From contig CAMDDF010000004.1 of assembly GCA_945890885.1 (NCBI GenBank), positions 1 through 47,129 of the forward strand: a stretch of 47,129 nucleotides of DNA, written 5' to 3'. This DNA comes from Candidatus Kuenenia stuttgartensis. GTDB taxonomy: Bacteria; Planctomycetota; Phycisphaerae; Sedimentisphaerales; CAMDDF01. A program made the position numbers and the translations under genes. Shown here in pieces: positions 7,978-16,020 of this stretch (positions within the stretch are counted from its first letter, which is position 1; every line of letters begins with the position of its first letter). A model generated the notes under the pieces. That model did not search any database. It was not told where the DNA came from and saw only the letters and a program-made list of their open reading frames with translations.

Positions 7978-9032
7978 AAGATTTAGGATACGGCGTTTTT
8001 TTTGAATCCAACCGTGGAACGGATGGTTTGCCAGTCGCACGGATTATTGTAGAACACAAGGAAGCTTACCGAATAAAAAACGCTGATGGTGAGTATCTGG
8101 CAAAGATAACCGGCAAACGGATGTTTAACGCTTTGTCACGCGAGGATTACCCTGCCGTCGGAGATTGGGTGGCTATCACATATTTGGGGGATGGACAGGC
8201 AGTAATACACCGGATATTGCCAAGAAAAACAATAATCAAAAGAAAAAGCAGCAACAGAAATGAATTTCAGATAATCGCTACGAACATTGATGTGGCTTTT
8301 GCAATTGAATCTCTAGACAGAGACTACAACTTGAACCGTTTTGAAAGATATTTTGCCATTACCAAAGATGGCGGCGTTAAACCGGCCATTATTTTAAATA
8401 AAATTGATTTGATTTCCAAAGAAGAACTGGAATCAAGGATAAACCAAATAAAGAACAGGTTTGGCGATGTTGATTTTATTCCGACCAGTACTCTGACCAA
8501 TGAAGGCCTGGATGTGTTAAAGGCGTATATAGTAAAGGGGAAAACCTATTGCTTTCTTGGATCTTCCGGCGTGGGAAAATCGTCTTTGATAAATAAACTT
8601 ATCGGAAAAGATGTCATAAAAACCAGCGAGATAAGCATTCGAGGCGACAGAGGAAAACATACCACCACCAGCAGGGAAATGTATTTTCTTGAAGATGGCA
8701 GTATCGTCATAGACAATCCCGGAATGAGAGAAGTGGGAATGACGGAAGTTGGTGATGGCATAAATAGCATGTTCGATGAAATAACCTCGCTTGCCCAGAA
8801 ATGCAAATACGTTGACTGCACCCATATCCACGAACCAGGATGCGCTGTGCTTTCTGCCATAAAGTCCGGTCAGTTGGATAAAGATAAATACAGTAATTAT
8901 CTCAATCTGAAAAAAGAAGCCGAACATTACGAGATGACCGAACTTGAGAAAAGGCAAAAAGAAGGCGAGTTCGGAAAATACATCAAAAAGGCAAAAGATC
9001 AGCTAAAACGCCACGGGCATAAGGATTATTAA
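7956..9032 (+). CDS. rsgA: Ribosome small subunit-dependent GTPase RsgA
   Basis: The 358-aa protein has the circularly permuted GTPase order of RsgA/YjeQ. An N-terminal OB-like domain (about 25-95) is followed by G4 NKID (148-151), G1 GSSGVGKS (202-209), switch GDRGKHTTT (230-238) and G3 DNPG (253-256). A C-terminal zinc site follows with C283, C288, H290 and C296. RsgA assists late maturation of the 30S subunit. The only SD-like bases (AGGA at 7937-7940) are 15 nt from the ATG, so translation initiation may be weak or coupled to the small upstream frame. The gene is bracketed by tRNA-Asn and a decayed tRNA-Asn fragment, a sign that it arrived by integration. Confidence 0.95.
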   Translation: MDNTLKLEDLGYGVFFESNRGTDGLPVARIIVEHKEAYRIKNADGEYLAKITGKRMFNALSREDYPAVGDWVAITYLGDGQAVIHRILPRKTIIKRKSSNRNEFQIIATNIDVAFAIESLDRDYNLNRFERYFAITKDGGVKPAIILNKIDLISKEELESRINQIKNRFGDVDFIPTSTLTNEGLDVLKAYIVKGKTYCFLGSSGVGKSSLINKLIGKDVIKTSEISIRGDRGKHTTTSREMYFLEDGSIVIDNPGMREVGMTEVGDGINSMFDEITSLAQKCKYVDCTHIHEPGCAVLSAIKSGQLDKDKYSNYLNLKKEAEHYEMTELEKRQKEGEFGKYIKKAKDQLKRHGHKDY

Positions 9033-9060
9033 AACACTGCTTACTATTCCATAAATGGAC

Positions 9061-9082
9061 TTCGTCATAAACTTATGTCGAA
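9061..9082. repeat. Hairpin after rsgA
   Basis: TTCGTCATAA and TTATGTCGAA are inverted copies with one mismatch and a 2-nt loop. No T-run follows, so a terminator role is weak. Confidence 0.35.
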
Positions 9083-9115
9083 ATTTTGCCTTAATCGTTA
9101 CCAACCCAAGCCAGC

Positions 9116-9151
9116 ATAGCCAATAGCGGTCAATTACCGCTAGGCCGTAGG
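9116..9151 (+). pseudogene. Decayed partial copy of tRNA-Asn (candidate attR)
   Basis: ACCGCTAGGCCGTAGG (9136-9151) matches 15 of 16 bases of the tRNA-Asn segment 7660-7675. It is preceded by AGCGG, so the anticodon stem could still pair, and by ATAGC-CAAT, which matches the D-arm ATAGCTCAAT with one base missing. The D-loop part is deleted and the anticodon loop is changed, so this is not a working tRNA. With the intact tRNA at 7623 it brackets rsgA, as left and right attachment sites would. Confidence 0.6.
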
Positions 9152-9184
9152 CTTGCCCTCTTTTCACAAGAAAACAAACCTGTT

Positions 9185-9667
9185 CTACTGAATTTGCGAC
9201 TTGGCAATGTCAATCACTTCATAATGAAACTCGCCGCGAGGGGTCTTTCCTGATGCCTTTTCTCCCAGCGAAAGCCCATGAATAGCATCTCCTACCGGCG
9301 AGAGAATTGAAATACTTCCCGTGTCTCTATCAGCATCATGAGGGCCAAGCAATTGATAGGTTACCTTCTCTTGAGTATTCAAATTCAACAAAGTTACGAC
9401 AGTACCAAACACGGCACGATCACATTGAACTGTTGTGCAATCAACTTTTTTTGAATGGTTTATTTTCGCCCTCAATTCACCTAGACGACCTTCGAGAAAG
9501 CCCAGTTGCTGGCGGCCGTAAGTGTACTCGCCGTTTTCCTTTAGATCGCCCATTTCACGAGCTTCACTAACCCTTTTCCTCACTTCAGCCGCTTCTTTAT
9601 CGAGTTGGCTCACTTCCTCCATGAGCTTATTGAAACCTGTTAGTGAGATTGGCATAAGGTCTAACAT
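9185..9667 (-). CDS. greA: Transcription elongation factor GreA family
   Basis: The 160-aa length and domain order fit GreA. An N-terminal coiled coil carries the acidic tip in the motif MGDLKENGEY (the tip inserts into the RNA polymerase secondary channel to trigger cleavage of backtracked RNA). A C-terminal FKBP-like domain ends with SPVGDAIHGLSLGE. The N-terminal IPISLTG-like start is present as MPISLTG at residue 5. The ATG at 9667 has GGAG 10 nt upstream; the ATG at 9655 is an alternative start. The middle contains an unusual VDCTTVQCDRAVFG segment with two Cys. Distinguishing GreA from GreB or Rnk-type relatives is not fully certain. Confidence 0.88.
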   Translation of the reverse strand: MLDLMPISLTGFNKLMEEVSQLDKEAAEVRKRVSEAREMGDLKENGEYTYGRQQLGFLEGRLGELRAKINHSKKVDCTTVQCDRAVFGTVVTLLNLNTQEKVTYQLLGPHDADRDTGSISILSPVGDAIHGLSLGEKASGKTPRGEFHYEVIDIAKSQIQ

Positions 9668-9937
9668 TCTGATAAATCTCCACGTAAAAAATAGTCTATT
9701 ACCTGATATAACATTTTATATTTCAGCCCAGCTACGCCGCTGAACCTGCTTTTTAGATAAAATACCAAATCTGCCTGAAATGTTCAAGTTTTAACTTCCG
9801 ATATATTGACCGTTTAGTTCTGATAATTACCGTCCATCAGAGACATTGATGTAATTGAAGAGCTATAAAATATGTTGTGGACAGATGGCGAACGGATTAT
9901 AATCATTAAAAATAATCTGATTTAAGGGCGGATATTT

Positions 9938-10666
9938 ATGAAAGAGATTTTACAGTCAAAAATGACGGATAAGTCGGCATCACCACGACAAGGCAGAAGT
10001 TCCGGTTCAGGACTATTTCGCCATTCTGTTGCCTGTTTTCTGTATGTGTTATCAGTGATGTTAATTTCCACTCCATTTATCCAGCATTTAAAAAGTGGCG
10101 AAATAATTGCGGGGTTAATGATGACAATGGTACTGTTATTTGCAGTGCCTGCTGTCGGCAACAGCCGCATGGCGCTGGTATGGGCAATTGTACTTGTGAT
10201 ACCCGCGATAATTGCAAAATGGGTTTATCACTTGTGGCCGAATGTGATGCCTCAGATCGCCTTTCTTGTGTTTGGTTTCTTGTTCATACTGTTTGTGATA
10301 GCAAATCTGTTTCATTTCATTTTCCGTACGCGACGTGTTGACTCCGAAGTATTATCTGCGGGCATAGCGACGCATCTGATGATATGCCTGCTCTTTTCTT
10401 TGGTCTATCAATTGGTCGCCCTTCTTGTTCCGGATTCCTTTGCCTTCTCAGCCGCCGTTGCCAATAGCTCAATGAAAGGCTTTACCGCCACTTACTTCAG
10501 CTTCATCACTCTTTGTACCGTTGGCTATGGTGATATTATACCCGTGTCCGATGCGGCTCGGGCGGTGGCGATGGCAGAAGGCGGTATCGGCGTATTTTAT
10601 ATTGCAACTCTTATTGCTCGGCTAGTGTCGCTCTATTCTTCGCGTGAAATCACAGAAAAAATGTAA
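9938..10666 (+). CDS. Two-TM potassium channel-like protein
   Basis: The 242-aa protein has several N-terminal hydrophobic segments (about 30-48, 55-72, 78-97, 104-126). An Ion_trans_2 unit follows: helix 143-165, pore helix 180-193, selectivity filter TVGYGD (194-199), and a last helix at about 212-232. The filter is the K+ channel signature. Six membrane segments resemble a voltage-gated channel layout, but no arginine-rich S4 is visible. There is no RCK or cyclic nucleotide domain. Its 3' end lies directly on the breakpoint of the truncated gcvPB gene, so it may have arrived or been joined by the rearrangement that destroyed gcvPB. Confidence 0.8.
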   Translation: MKEILQSKMTDKSASPRQGRSSGSGLFRHSVACFLYVLSVMLISTPFIQHLKSGEIIAGLMMTMVLLFAVPAVGNSRMALVWAIVLVIPAIIAKWVYHLWPNVMPQIAFLVFGFLFILFVIANLFHFIFRTRRVDSEVLSAGIATHLMICLLFSLVYQLVALLVPDSFAFSAAVANSSMKGFTATYFSFITLCTVGYGDIIPVSDAARAVAMAEGGIGVFYIATLIARLVSLYSSREITEKM

Positions 10667-10943
10667 CTTTCCTTTTTTATTTGGTGCAAAATTCCTCATC
10701 GACGAAGGCTACCATCCGCCGACAATATACTTCCCGTCAATTGTCAAGGAAGCGTTGATGATTGAGCCTACGGAAACGGAAAGTAAGGAAACAATTGATG
10801 AATTTATTGACGCGATGATTAAAATAGCTAAAATGGCAGAATCTACGCCTGAGAAATTCAAGAATTTCCCGCAAAAGACCCTTGTTGGCAGGCTAGACGA
10901 AACCGCGGCGGTCAAAAATTTAAATGTGAATTATATAAGCTAA
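10644..10943 (+). pseudogene. gcvPB: C-terminal remnant of glycine dehydrogenase subunit 2 (GcvPB)
   Basis: From about 10683 the frame reads [17 protein letters not shown], then [19 protein letters not shown] and a closing RLDET, the conserved C-terminal end of the PLP-dependent P-protein of the glycine cleavage system. Only about 87 residues of a roughly 480-residue protein remain. The PLP-lysine domain is absent and the frame opens inside the end of the channel gene. The remaining coding frame is undamaged, so truncation may be recent, or the fragment may still be translated. The stop is 4 bp before galM, suggesting gcvPB and galM were once neighbours in one operon. Confidence 0.85.
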
Positions 10944-10947
10944 AAAA

Positions 10948-11988
10948 ATGAATATAACCGAAAAAGTATTTGGCACACTGCCCTGCGGAGAGAAAGTACG
11001 AATTTTTACCCTCTCCAACGATAGCTCAATAACTGTAAAAATAACAAACTACGGCGGAATTGTTCAGTCAATTTTAACGCCGGATAAAAACGGCAATATC
11101 GCGGATGTTGTCCTTGGATTTGATACGCTTGAGGAATACATAAATAAATCGCCGTACTTCGGGTGCATAGTAGGAAGATATGCGAATCGAATCGCAAAAG
11201 GCAGATTTAAACTCGAAAATACCGAATACGTTCTGGCTAAGAATACCGGCAACAATCATCTTCACGGCGGCAATGTCGGATTTGATAAAGTTTTATGGGA
11301 GCCGAAAATTTCACAAAGCAAAGACAGCGTTTCGCTTGAACTTACCTATCTCAGCAAGGATGGTGAAGAGGGCTATCCGGGAAACCTGTTGTGCAAAGTG
11401 ATTTACACCCTGACCTGCGACGATGAACTGAAAATTCAGTACCACGCCACGACAGACAAAACCACGGTTGTAAATCTTACAAACCATAGCTATTTTAATC
11501 TTGCTGGGCACGACAGCGGCAAAATCTATAACCACATGATTCAGATTTTCGCTGATAAATATACCGAAGTCGATGAAAATTTCATACCAACCGGTCGAAT
11601 TCTTCAGCTTGCAGGGACAGCACTGAATTTAACCCGCCCAGCCAAAATAGGCGACGGGATCGGGAAAGTCAGCCCCGGCTTTGACCATAATTATGTTCTG
11701 AACAATGACAACGCCAGCGTCGTAAAAGCCGCTGAAGTTTACGAGCCGTCATCAGGCAGAATGATGCAGACCTTTACCGATGAGCCGGGCATTCAGTTTT
11801 ACACCGGCAATTTTCTTGACGGCATCAAGGGCAAAAACGCTGTATATGAAAAACATACAGGATTTTGTCTAGAAACACAGCATTATCCGGATTCTCCGAA
11901 TATTCCGGATTTTCCATCGACAGTGCTTAAACCAGGTATGCAATATTCTTCGCAGACCACATATAAGTTTGCGGTAAAACATGAATAA
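10948..11988 (+). CDS. galM: Aldose 1-epimerase (mutarotase)
   Basis: The 346-aa protein matches the galactose mutarotase family in length and motifs. NHLHGG (about residues 101-106) and NHSYFNLAG (about 178-186) hold the two active-site histidines, and ETQHYPDSPN near residue 312 holds the catalytic glutamate. It interconverts alpha and beta anomers of aldoses such as glucose and galactose. The gene has no clear SD; it begins 4 bp after the gcvPB remnant and may depend on read-through from it. Its stop overlaps the truD start by 8 nt, so the two are co-translated. Confidence 0.94.
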   Translation: MNITEKVFGTLPCGEKVRIFTLSNDSSITVKITNYGGIVQSILTPDKNGNIADVVLGFDTLEEYINKSPYFGCIVGRYANRIAKGRFKLENTEYVLAKNTGNNHLHGGNVGFDKVLWEPKISQSKDSVSLELTYLSKDGEEGYPGNLLCKVIYTLTCDDELKIQYHATTDKTTVVNLTNHSYFNLAGHDSGKIYNHMIQIFADKYTEVDENFIPTGRILQLAGTALNLTRPAKIGDGIGKVSPGFDHNYVLNNDNASVVKAAEVYEPSSGRMMQTFTDEPGIQFYTGNFLDGIKGKNAVYEKHTGFCLETQHYPDSPNIPDFPSTVLKPGMQYSSQTTYKFAVKHE

Positions 11989-13222
11989 TCTAAACAATGA
12001 AGCGATGCTTCCGTTTTTGACCGCTCAGATAGATGGTATCGGCGGCATCATTAAAATGTACGAAGATGATTTCGTCGTTGAAGAGATGCCATTGTATGAT
12101 ATGGATGGGCAGGGAAATCATATTTACGCATTGATTGAGAAAAAGGGAATAGCCACGATGGATGTTCTTGGCAATATCGCTCGTGCGCTGCATATAACCC
12201 GAAAGCAAATCGGCTTTGCAGGTTTAAAAGATGCTCGTGCGATAGCCCGTCAGTGGATTTCCATAGAAAATATTGAGCCAAAGAAATTATCAGGTCTTAA
12301 AATCGCCCGCGTAAAATTTCTTCAGATTGGCAGGCACAGCAATAAACTCAGGCTGGGACATCTGGCAGGCAACATGTTTGTTATTCGACTGCGAAAAATT
12401 GATTATCCCGCAAAACAGGCTATCAAAACAGCTGAAGATATAATGTCGATATTGACCAGCAAAGGTACGCCAAACTATTTCGGGACGCAGCGGTTCGGCC
12501 AGAGGAATGATACGCATCTGCTCGGAGAAGCTATCGCAAAAGGCAATGTCGAAAAGTTCATCGATATATTTCTCGGCGGTGATGAAAGACAGGATTCGCC
12601 GACGATTGTTGAAGCGCGAAAATTTTATGAAATCGGCGAGTACAAACAGGCACATGATGCATGGCCATACGTTTATGCTGACCAGAGGCGGGTACTCAAA
12701 ACGCTAATAAAAAAGAAGGGTTCCAAAAAACAAGCGTATCACGTTGTTGACAAACATTTAAAGGCGTTTTTCGTTTCAGCATATCAGTCTTATCTGTTCA
12801 ATCGGGTTGTCGCAGCGCGTATGCCGGATATTGACAAGGTACTCATCGGCGATATGGCATATAAGCATCTCAATGGTGCATGCTTTCACGTTGAAGATGC
12901 TGATGCGGAAAATCCGCGATGCAGCAGTTTTGAGATAAGCCCGACCGGCCCGCTGCTTGGGATTCGGATGACCAGGCTGACCGGTGTCGCAGGCGATATC
13001 GAAAATGGTATCATTGATGCGGCTGGTTTGAATGAACGGGATTTGAAGCAGATGAGCGAATACGGCGCAAGTGGTGCCCGCAGACCAATGCGTTTTCAGC
13101 CGAGAAATACAAATGTTTCCGCCGGGCAAGACAGGTTCGGCCCATACATAGAATTGCGATTCGAACTTGATTCAGGCTGTTATGCAACATCGTTAATACG
13201 GGAAATCAGCAAAACTAGTTAG
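11981..13222 (+). CDS. truD: tRNA pseudouridine(13) synthase TruD
   Basis: The 413-aa protein has TruD hallmarks: an N-terminal DDFVVEE block (29-35), the catalytic aspartate D84 in GLKDARA, and NYFGTQRFGQ further on. The C-terminal half carries the family's insertion domain. TruD makes pseudouridine at position 13 of certain tRNAs. The start overlaps the galM stop (ATGAATAA arrangement), implying an operon, but the two functions are unrelated. The gene ends in a spacer packed with dispersed repeats and converges on dapF. Confidence 0.93.
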   Translation: MNNLNNEAMLPFLTAQIDGIGGIIKMYEDDFVVEEMPLYDMDGQGNHIYALIEKKGIATMDVLGNIARALHITRKQIGFAGLKDARAIARQWISIENIEPKKLSGLKIARVKFLQIGRHSNKLRLGHLAGNMFVIRLRKIDYPAKQAIKTAEDIMSILTSKGTPNYFGTQRFGQRNDTHLLGEAIAKGNVEKFIDIFLGGDERQDSPTIVEARKFYEIGEYKQAHDAWPYVYADQRRVLKTLIKKKGSKKQAYHVVDKHLKAFFVSAYQSYLFNRVVAARMPDIDKVLIGDMAYKHLNGACFHVEDADAENPRCSSFEISPTGPLLGIRMTRLTGVAGDIENGIIDAAGLNERDLKQMSEYGASGARRPMRFQPRNTNVSAGQDRFGPYIELRFELDSGCYATSLIREISKTS

Positions 13223-13468
13223 TCCTTAGTTTTGAGTGTAAGTGTTGAGTTAGAAGAGATCCCTCGGCTGCGCTCGGGATGACAGCGAGTTAGTCTTTAG
13301 TGCTGAGTTTTTAGTCGGCAGGAGAGAAGTTTGTTTATCCGGTCGCTTCCGCGACTCGGCTTCTATGCTGGATCCCCGCCTGCGCGGGGATGACAGCGGG
13401 CTAAAAAGAGCTATCGAATACAAGTCGGAAAATAACATCATCGTGTCGCTTGCGCTCCACGCTTTCAT
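13222..13468. repeat. Composite of dispersed repeats between truD and dapF
   Basis: Modules in order are: D (13222-13250), A inverted (13258-13284), D (13289-13317), B (13336-13399, containing the hairpin CCCCGC-CTGC-GCGGGG) and C (13440-13468). Members of every module recur in other spacers of this window in different combinations. No protein is encoded. The arrangement suggests repeat insertion into, or shuffling within, 3' spacers. Confidence 0.7.
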
Positions 13469-13485
13469 ATTAGAGCAATTAACGG

Positions 13486-14355
13486 TTACAGTACTCCGTT
13501 GAAAACTTCTGTAGCGGGGCCTGTCATATAGACACAATTGTCCTGGCTGCACCAGAAAAGTTCAAGGTCGCCGCCGGGCAGATGTGCAAGAATTTCTCTG
13601 CCGCATCTTCCGGTGAGGCTCGCGGCTACCGCACAAGCACATGCACCGGTTCCGCAGGCAAGCGTTATTCCGGAGCCGCGTTCCCATGTACGCATCGTTA
13701 TCTCTTTTTTCGATTCAACCTTTACAAAATGCACATTAATCCGCTGGGGGAAAAGCGGGTAATTCTCTATGACGGGGCCGACCTGCTCAAGGTCTATGCC
13801 TGCAACATCATCGCAGAAAAATACCGCGTGCGGATTGCCCATTGATACGCATGTAATCTTTAGCTTCTGTCCCTGGATTTCCACCTTTTCATCAACAATT
13901 TTATCGCCTCTTAGTCTGACGGGAATGTCTTCGGGCTTGAGTATCGGCTGACCCATATTAACGCAGACTTTTTCGACCTTGTCATTATCATTAACCACCA
14001 AGCCAAGCGTCAGCACTCCCCTGCCAGTTTCAACACGGAGAGATTTTTCAAATGACGACTTGCCAGGCACATCAAAAACGCCAGCACCCTTGGCAAGCTT
14101 GCGGTCATAGGTAAATTTCGCAATGCAACGGATTCCATTGCCGCACATCTGGGATTCGCTGCCGTCGGCGTTGAACATTCGCATTTTAACGTCAGCAATA
14201 TCCGATGGACAAACCAATATCAGGCCGTCTGAGCCGATGCCGAAATGTCTGTCGCTCACCATAATAGCAAGCTGGGCAGGGTTTGCGACCTTCTCCTCAA
14301 AACAGTTCACATAGACATAATCGTTGCCTATGCCGTGCATCTTTGTGAAATTCAT
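13486..14355 (-). CDS. dapF: Diaminopimelate epimerase DapF
   Basis: The 289-aa enzyme converts LL- to meso-diaminopimelate for lysine and peptidoglycan synthesis. The two active-site cysteines are present: C71 in MCGNGIRC and C234 in ACGTGACACA. The N-terminus MNFTKMHGIGNDY is typical. The start is the ATG at 14355, with AGGAG 6 nt upstream; a longer frame reaching 14430 would run into dispersed repeats. Both flanking spacers are packed with repeat modules. It appears monocistronic. Confidence 0.96.
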   Translation of the reverse strand: MNFTKMHGIGNDYVYVNCFEEKVANPAQLAIMVSDRHFGIGSDGLILVCPSDIADVKMRMFNADGSESQMCGNGIRCIAKFTYDRKLAKGAGVFDVPGKSSFEKSLRVETGRGVLTLGLVVNDNDKVEKVCVNMGQPILKPEDIPVRLRGDKIVDEKVEIQGQKLKITCVSMGNPHAVFFCDDVAGIDLEQVGPVIENYPLFPQRINVHFVKVESKKEITMRTWERGSGITLACGTGACACAVAASLTGRCGREILAHLPGGDLELFWCSQDNCVYMTGPATEVFNGVL

Positions 14356-14660
14356 ACTATCTCCTAAATATAGCGTAATCGGCGGGTCAAAGCACCGCCC
14401 TACAAACCTATCGTGTCGCTTGCGATCCACGCTTTCATTTTAATTTTATCCGGTCGCTTCCGCGATGCGGCTTCAATATGCTGTAAAATTCGCGATTATC
14501 AGCAAAAAAACTGATTTTCTAACCCAGATAGTACCTAATTTGAATTGTTTTTTCAACGTCAAATTTTTATCTGGATTTTATAATGTTTTGGGCTTATAAT
14601 CCCTTGTATCGGGGAAACCAATGGATATTTTAATGTGCTCTTTGGCATATTATCAATTAA
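14356..14660. other. Spacer upstream of dapF and SRP RNA
   Basis: The dapF-proximal part is repeats (14380-14476). The rest (14477-14660) is AT-rich and should hold the divergent promoters of dapF and the SRP RNA. TATTAT at 14648-14653 is a candidate -10 for the RNA, with no good -35; TATAAT at 14594-14599 is another. Confidence 0.4.
14380..14476. repeat. Dispersed repeat cluster E-C-B upstream of dapF
   Basis: Module E (GGCGGGTCAAAGCACCGCCCT, 14380 onward), module C (14410-14438, one base different in its core from 13440-13468) and a partial module B (14447-14476) lie head to tail. Module E recurs near 40321 and 3619. Confidence 0.65.
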
Positions 14661-14757
14661 TGGTCGGGTCCCAGGCAAGCTAAGACCGTGAACCTGGTCA
14701 GACGGGGAACCGAGCAGCCATAAGCGAAATTTTGGCTGTGCATGGTAAACCCGACCA
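14661..14757 (+). ncRNA. ffs: Signal recognition particle RNA (small bacterial type)
   Basis: The ends TGGTCGGG and CCCGACCA pair to close a 97-nt hairpin. Internally, CCTGGTCAGACGGGGAACC and GAGCAGCC give the conserved domain IV: a symmetric loop GTCAG/AGCAG, the Ffh-binding site, capped by a GGAA tetraloop. This is the short 4.5S-like form without an Alu domain. A run of T follows at 14759-14765 and probably ends transcription. The RNA pairs with Ffh for co-translational membrane targeting. Confidence 0.92.
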
Positions 14758-14808
14758 CTTTTTTTAAAATAATTATTGACTAATAATTAAATTAAAAGGG
14801 GTAAGCTT

Positions 14809-14991
14809 ATGAGAGTTAGAATAGAAGATTCATGCACTGCGTGCGGGCTTTGTATCGAAACCTGCCCGGAAGTTTTTGAAATGGGTACTGAAATTGCCCA
14901 GCCAATCATCGGCGATGTACCCCCAGAGTTTGAAGACAGCGTCATCCAGGCTGCTGACGAATGCCCGGTCGAAGCAATTATTGTGGATTAG
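14809..14991 (+). CDS. Single-cluster 4Fe-4S ferredoxin
   Basis: The 60-aa protein has one CxxCxxCxxxCP motif (CTACGLCIETCP, from residue 9) and a distal Cys in DECPVEAI near residue 53. This pattern fits a Thermotoga-type monocluster ferredoxin with one 4Fe-4S cluster. The acidic composition suits a small electron carrier. AGGGG lies about 9 nt before the ATG. It ends 15 bp from proC, which converges on it. The partner enzyme is not evident from the neighbourhood. Confidence 0.92.
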   Translation: MRVRIEDSCTACGLCIETCPEVFEMGTEIAQPIIGDVPPEFEDSVIQAADECPVEAIIVD

Positions 14992-15006
14992 AGCGAATTA
15001 ATTTCT

Positions 15007-15807
15007 CTACTCTGATAATTCAACGCTTCTGGAATGCGCCCTTTTTATGCCGGCGACGAGGGTATTTTCTAAGCCTGCCTCGGTGAAGACTTTCAATGCG
15101 GCCTCTGTTGTTCCGTTGGGCGATGTAACTTTCCGCCTAAGTTCAGCGGGATGATCGTTGCTTATTAGAGCCAGTTCCGCGGAGCCTTTGGCTGTTTGCA
15201 ATACCAGCTTTCTGGCAATCTCGCTGTCAATACCAAGCTCAACAGCGGCATCAATCATTTTTTCCATCAGCAAAAAGAAATACGCGGGCCCTGACCCGCT
15301 GACGGCTGTTACCGCATCAAGCATAGACTCGTCATCCAGAATCAGCGACTGCCCTACTGCATTAAAAATCCGTTTAACCTTCTCAATCGCTGGCTGAGCC
15401 TTTGGGTTGGAATAAATACCAGCAACTCCAAAACCTGCCAGTGCGGGCGTATTGGGCATGACCCTTACGATCGCAACATTACCAAGGTAGCGTATTATCC
15501 GCGCGATTCTAACTCCAGCCGCGATAGAAACAACGATAGTATCCTTGCGTATTGAGTCTTTTATTTCATCGAGTACCTTGTCCATCACCTGCGGCTTTAC
15601 GCTAAGAACGACTATATCGACCATTGCTGCCAACTGGGCATTGTTCTCAGCTATATTTATGCCAAACTGATTTTTCAGTGTGCGTAATTTTTCGGAGTCA
15701 ACGTCGCTGACCCAGATATTTGAAAAATTATAGACATTTTTGTCGATAATACCCTTAATCAACGCCAAGGCCATATTGCCTGAGCCAATGAAACCTATCA
15801 ATGCCAT
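15007..15807 (-). CDS. proC: Pyrroline-5-carboxylate reductase
   Basis: The 266-aa protein catalyses the last step of proline synthesis with NAD(P)H. The Rossmann motif GFIGSGNMA is at residues 5-13. VRVMPNTPALAG (about 113-124), the VSGSGPAY block (about 168-175) and the C-terminal KVTSPNGTTEAAL are diagnostic of the family. The length is normal. The gene stands alone on the minus strand. Confidence 0.95.
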   Translation of the reverse strand: MALIGFIGSGNMALALIKGIIDKNVYNFSNIWVSDVDSEKLRTLKNQFGINIAENNAQLAAMVDIVVLSVKPQVMDKVLDEIKDSIRKDTIVVSIAAGVRIARIIRYLGNVAIVRVMPNTPALAGFGVAGIYSNPKAQPAIEKVKRIFNAVGQSLILDDESMLDAVTAVSGSGPAYFFLLMEKMIDAAVELGIDSEIARKLVLQTAKGSAELALISNDHPAELRRKVTSPNGTTEAALKVFTEAGLENTLVAGIKRAHSRSVELSE

Positions 15808-15961
15808 TAGAGTCCTTCACTGTTTTATTTGCAAGTTTACGCATAAATTGTACCTGAAACGAGCTGAAATGTAAAAAGGAAAAATCTTCGTCAATTTATG
15901 CCCTGGTTAAATTTTTTGAATGCGAACAAGGAAATACCAATCCAAAATTAATTAATATGAC

Positions 15962-15991
15962 TTGATTTTCTGCCTATATTTTTATTATAAT
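15962..15991 (+). promoter_or_regulatory. Sigma70-type promoter of the FHA-GAF gene
   Basis: TTGATT (15962-15967), an 18-nt spacer and a perfect TATAAT (15986-15991) lie upstream of the ATG at 16021. This rules out the in-frame TTG at 15991, which sits inside the -10 box. Confidence 0.6.
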
Positions 15992-16020
15992 TGCTGGGGA
16001 GGCCTTTTCGGGAAAGACAG

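Noticed and set aside
14356-14430. Longer dapF start adding 25 residues
   Set aside because: The extension is encoded by repeat sequence and the internal ATG has a perfect SD and matches the family N-terminus.
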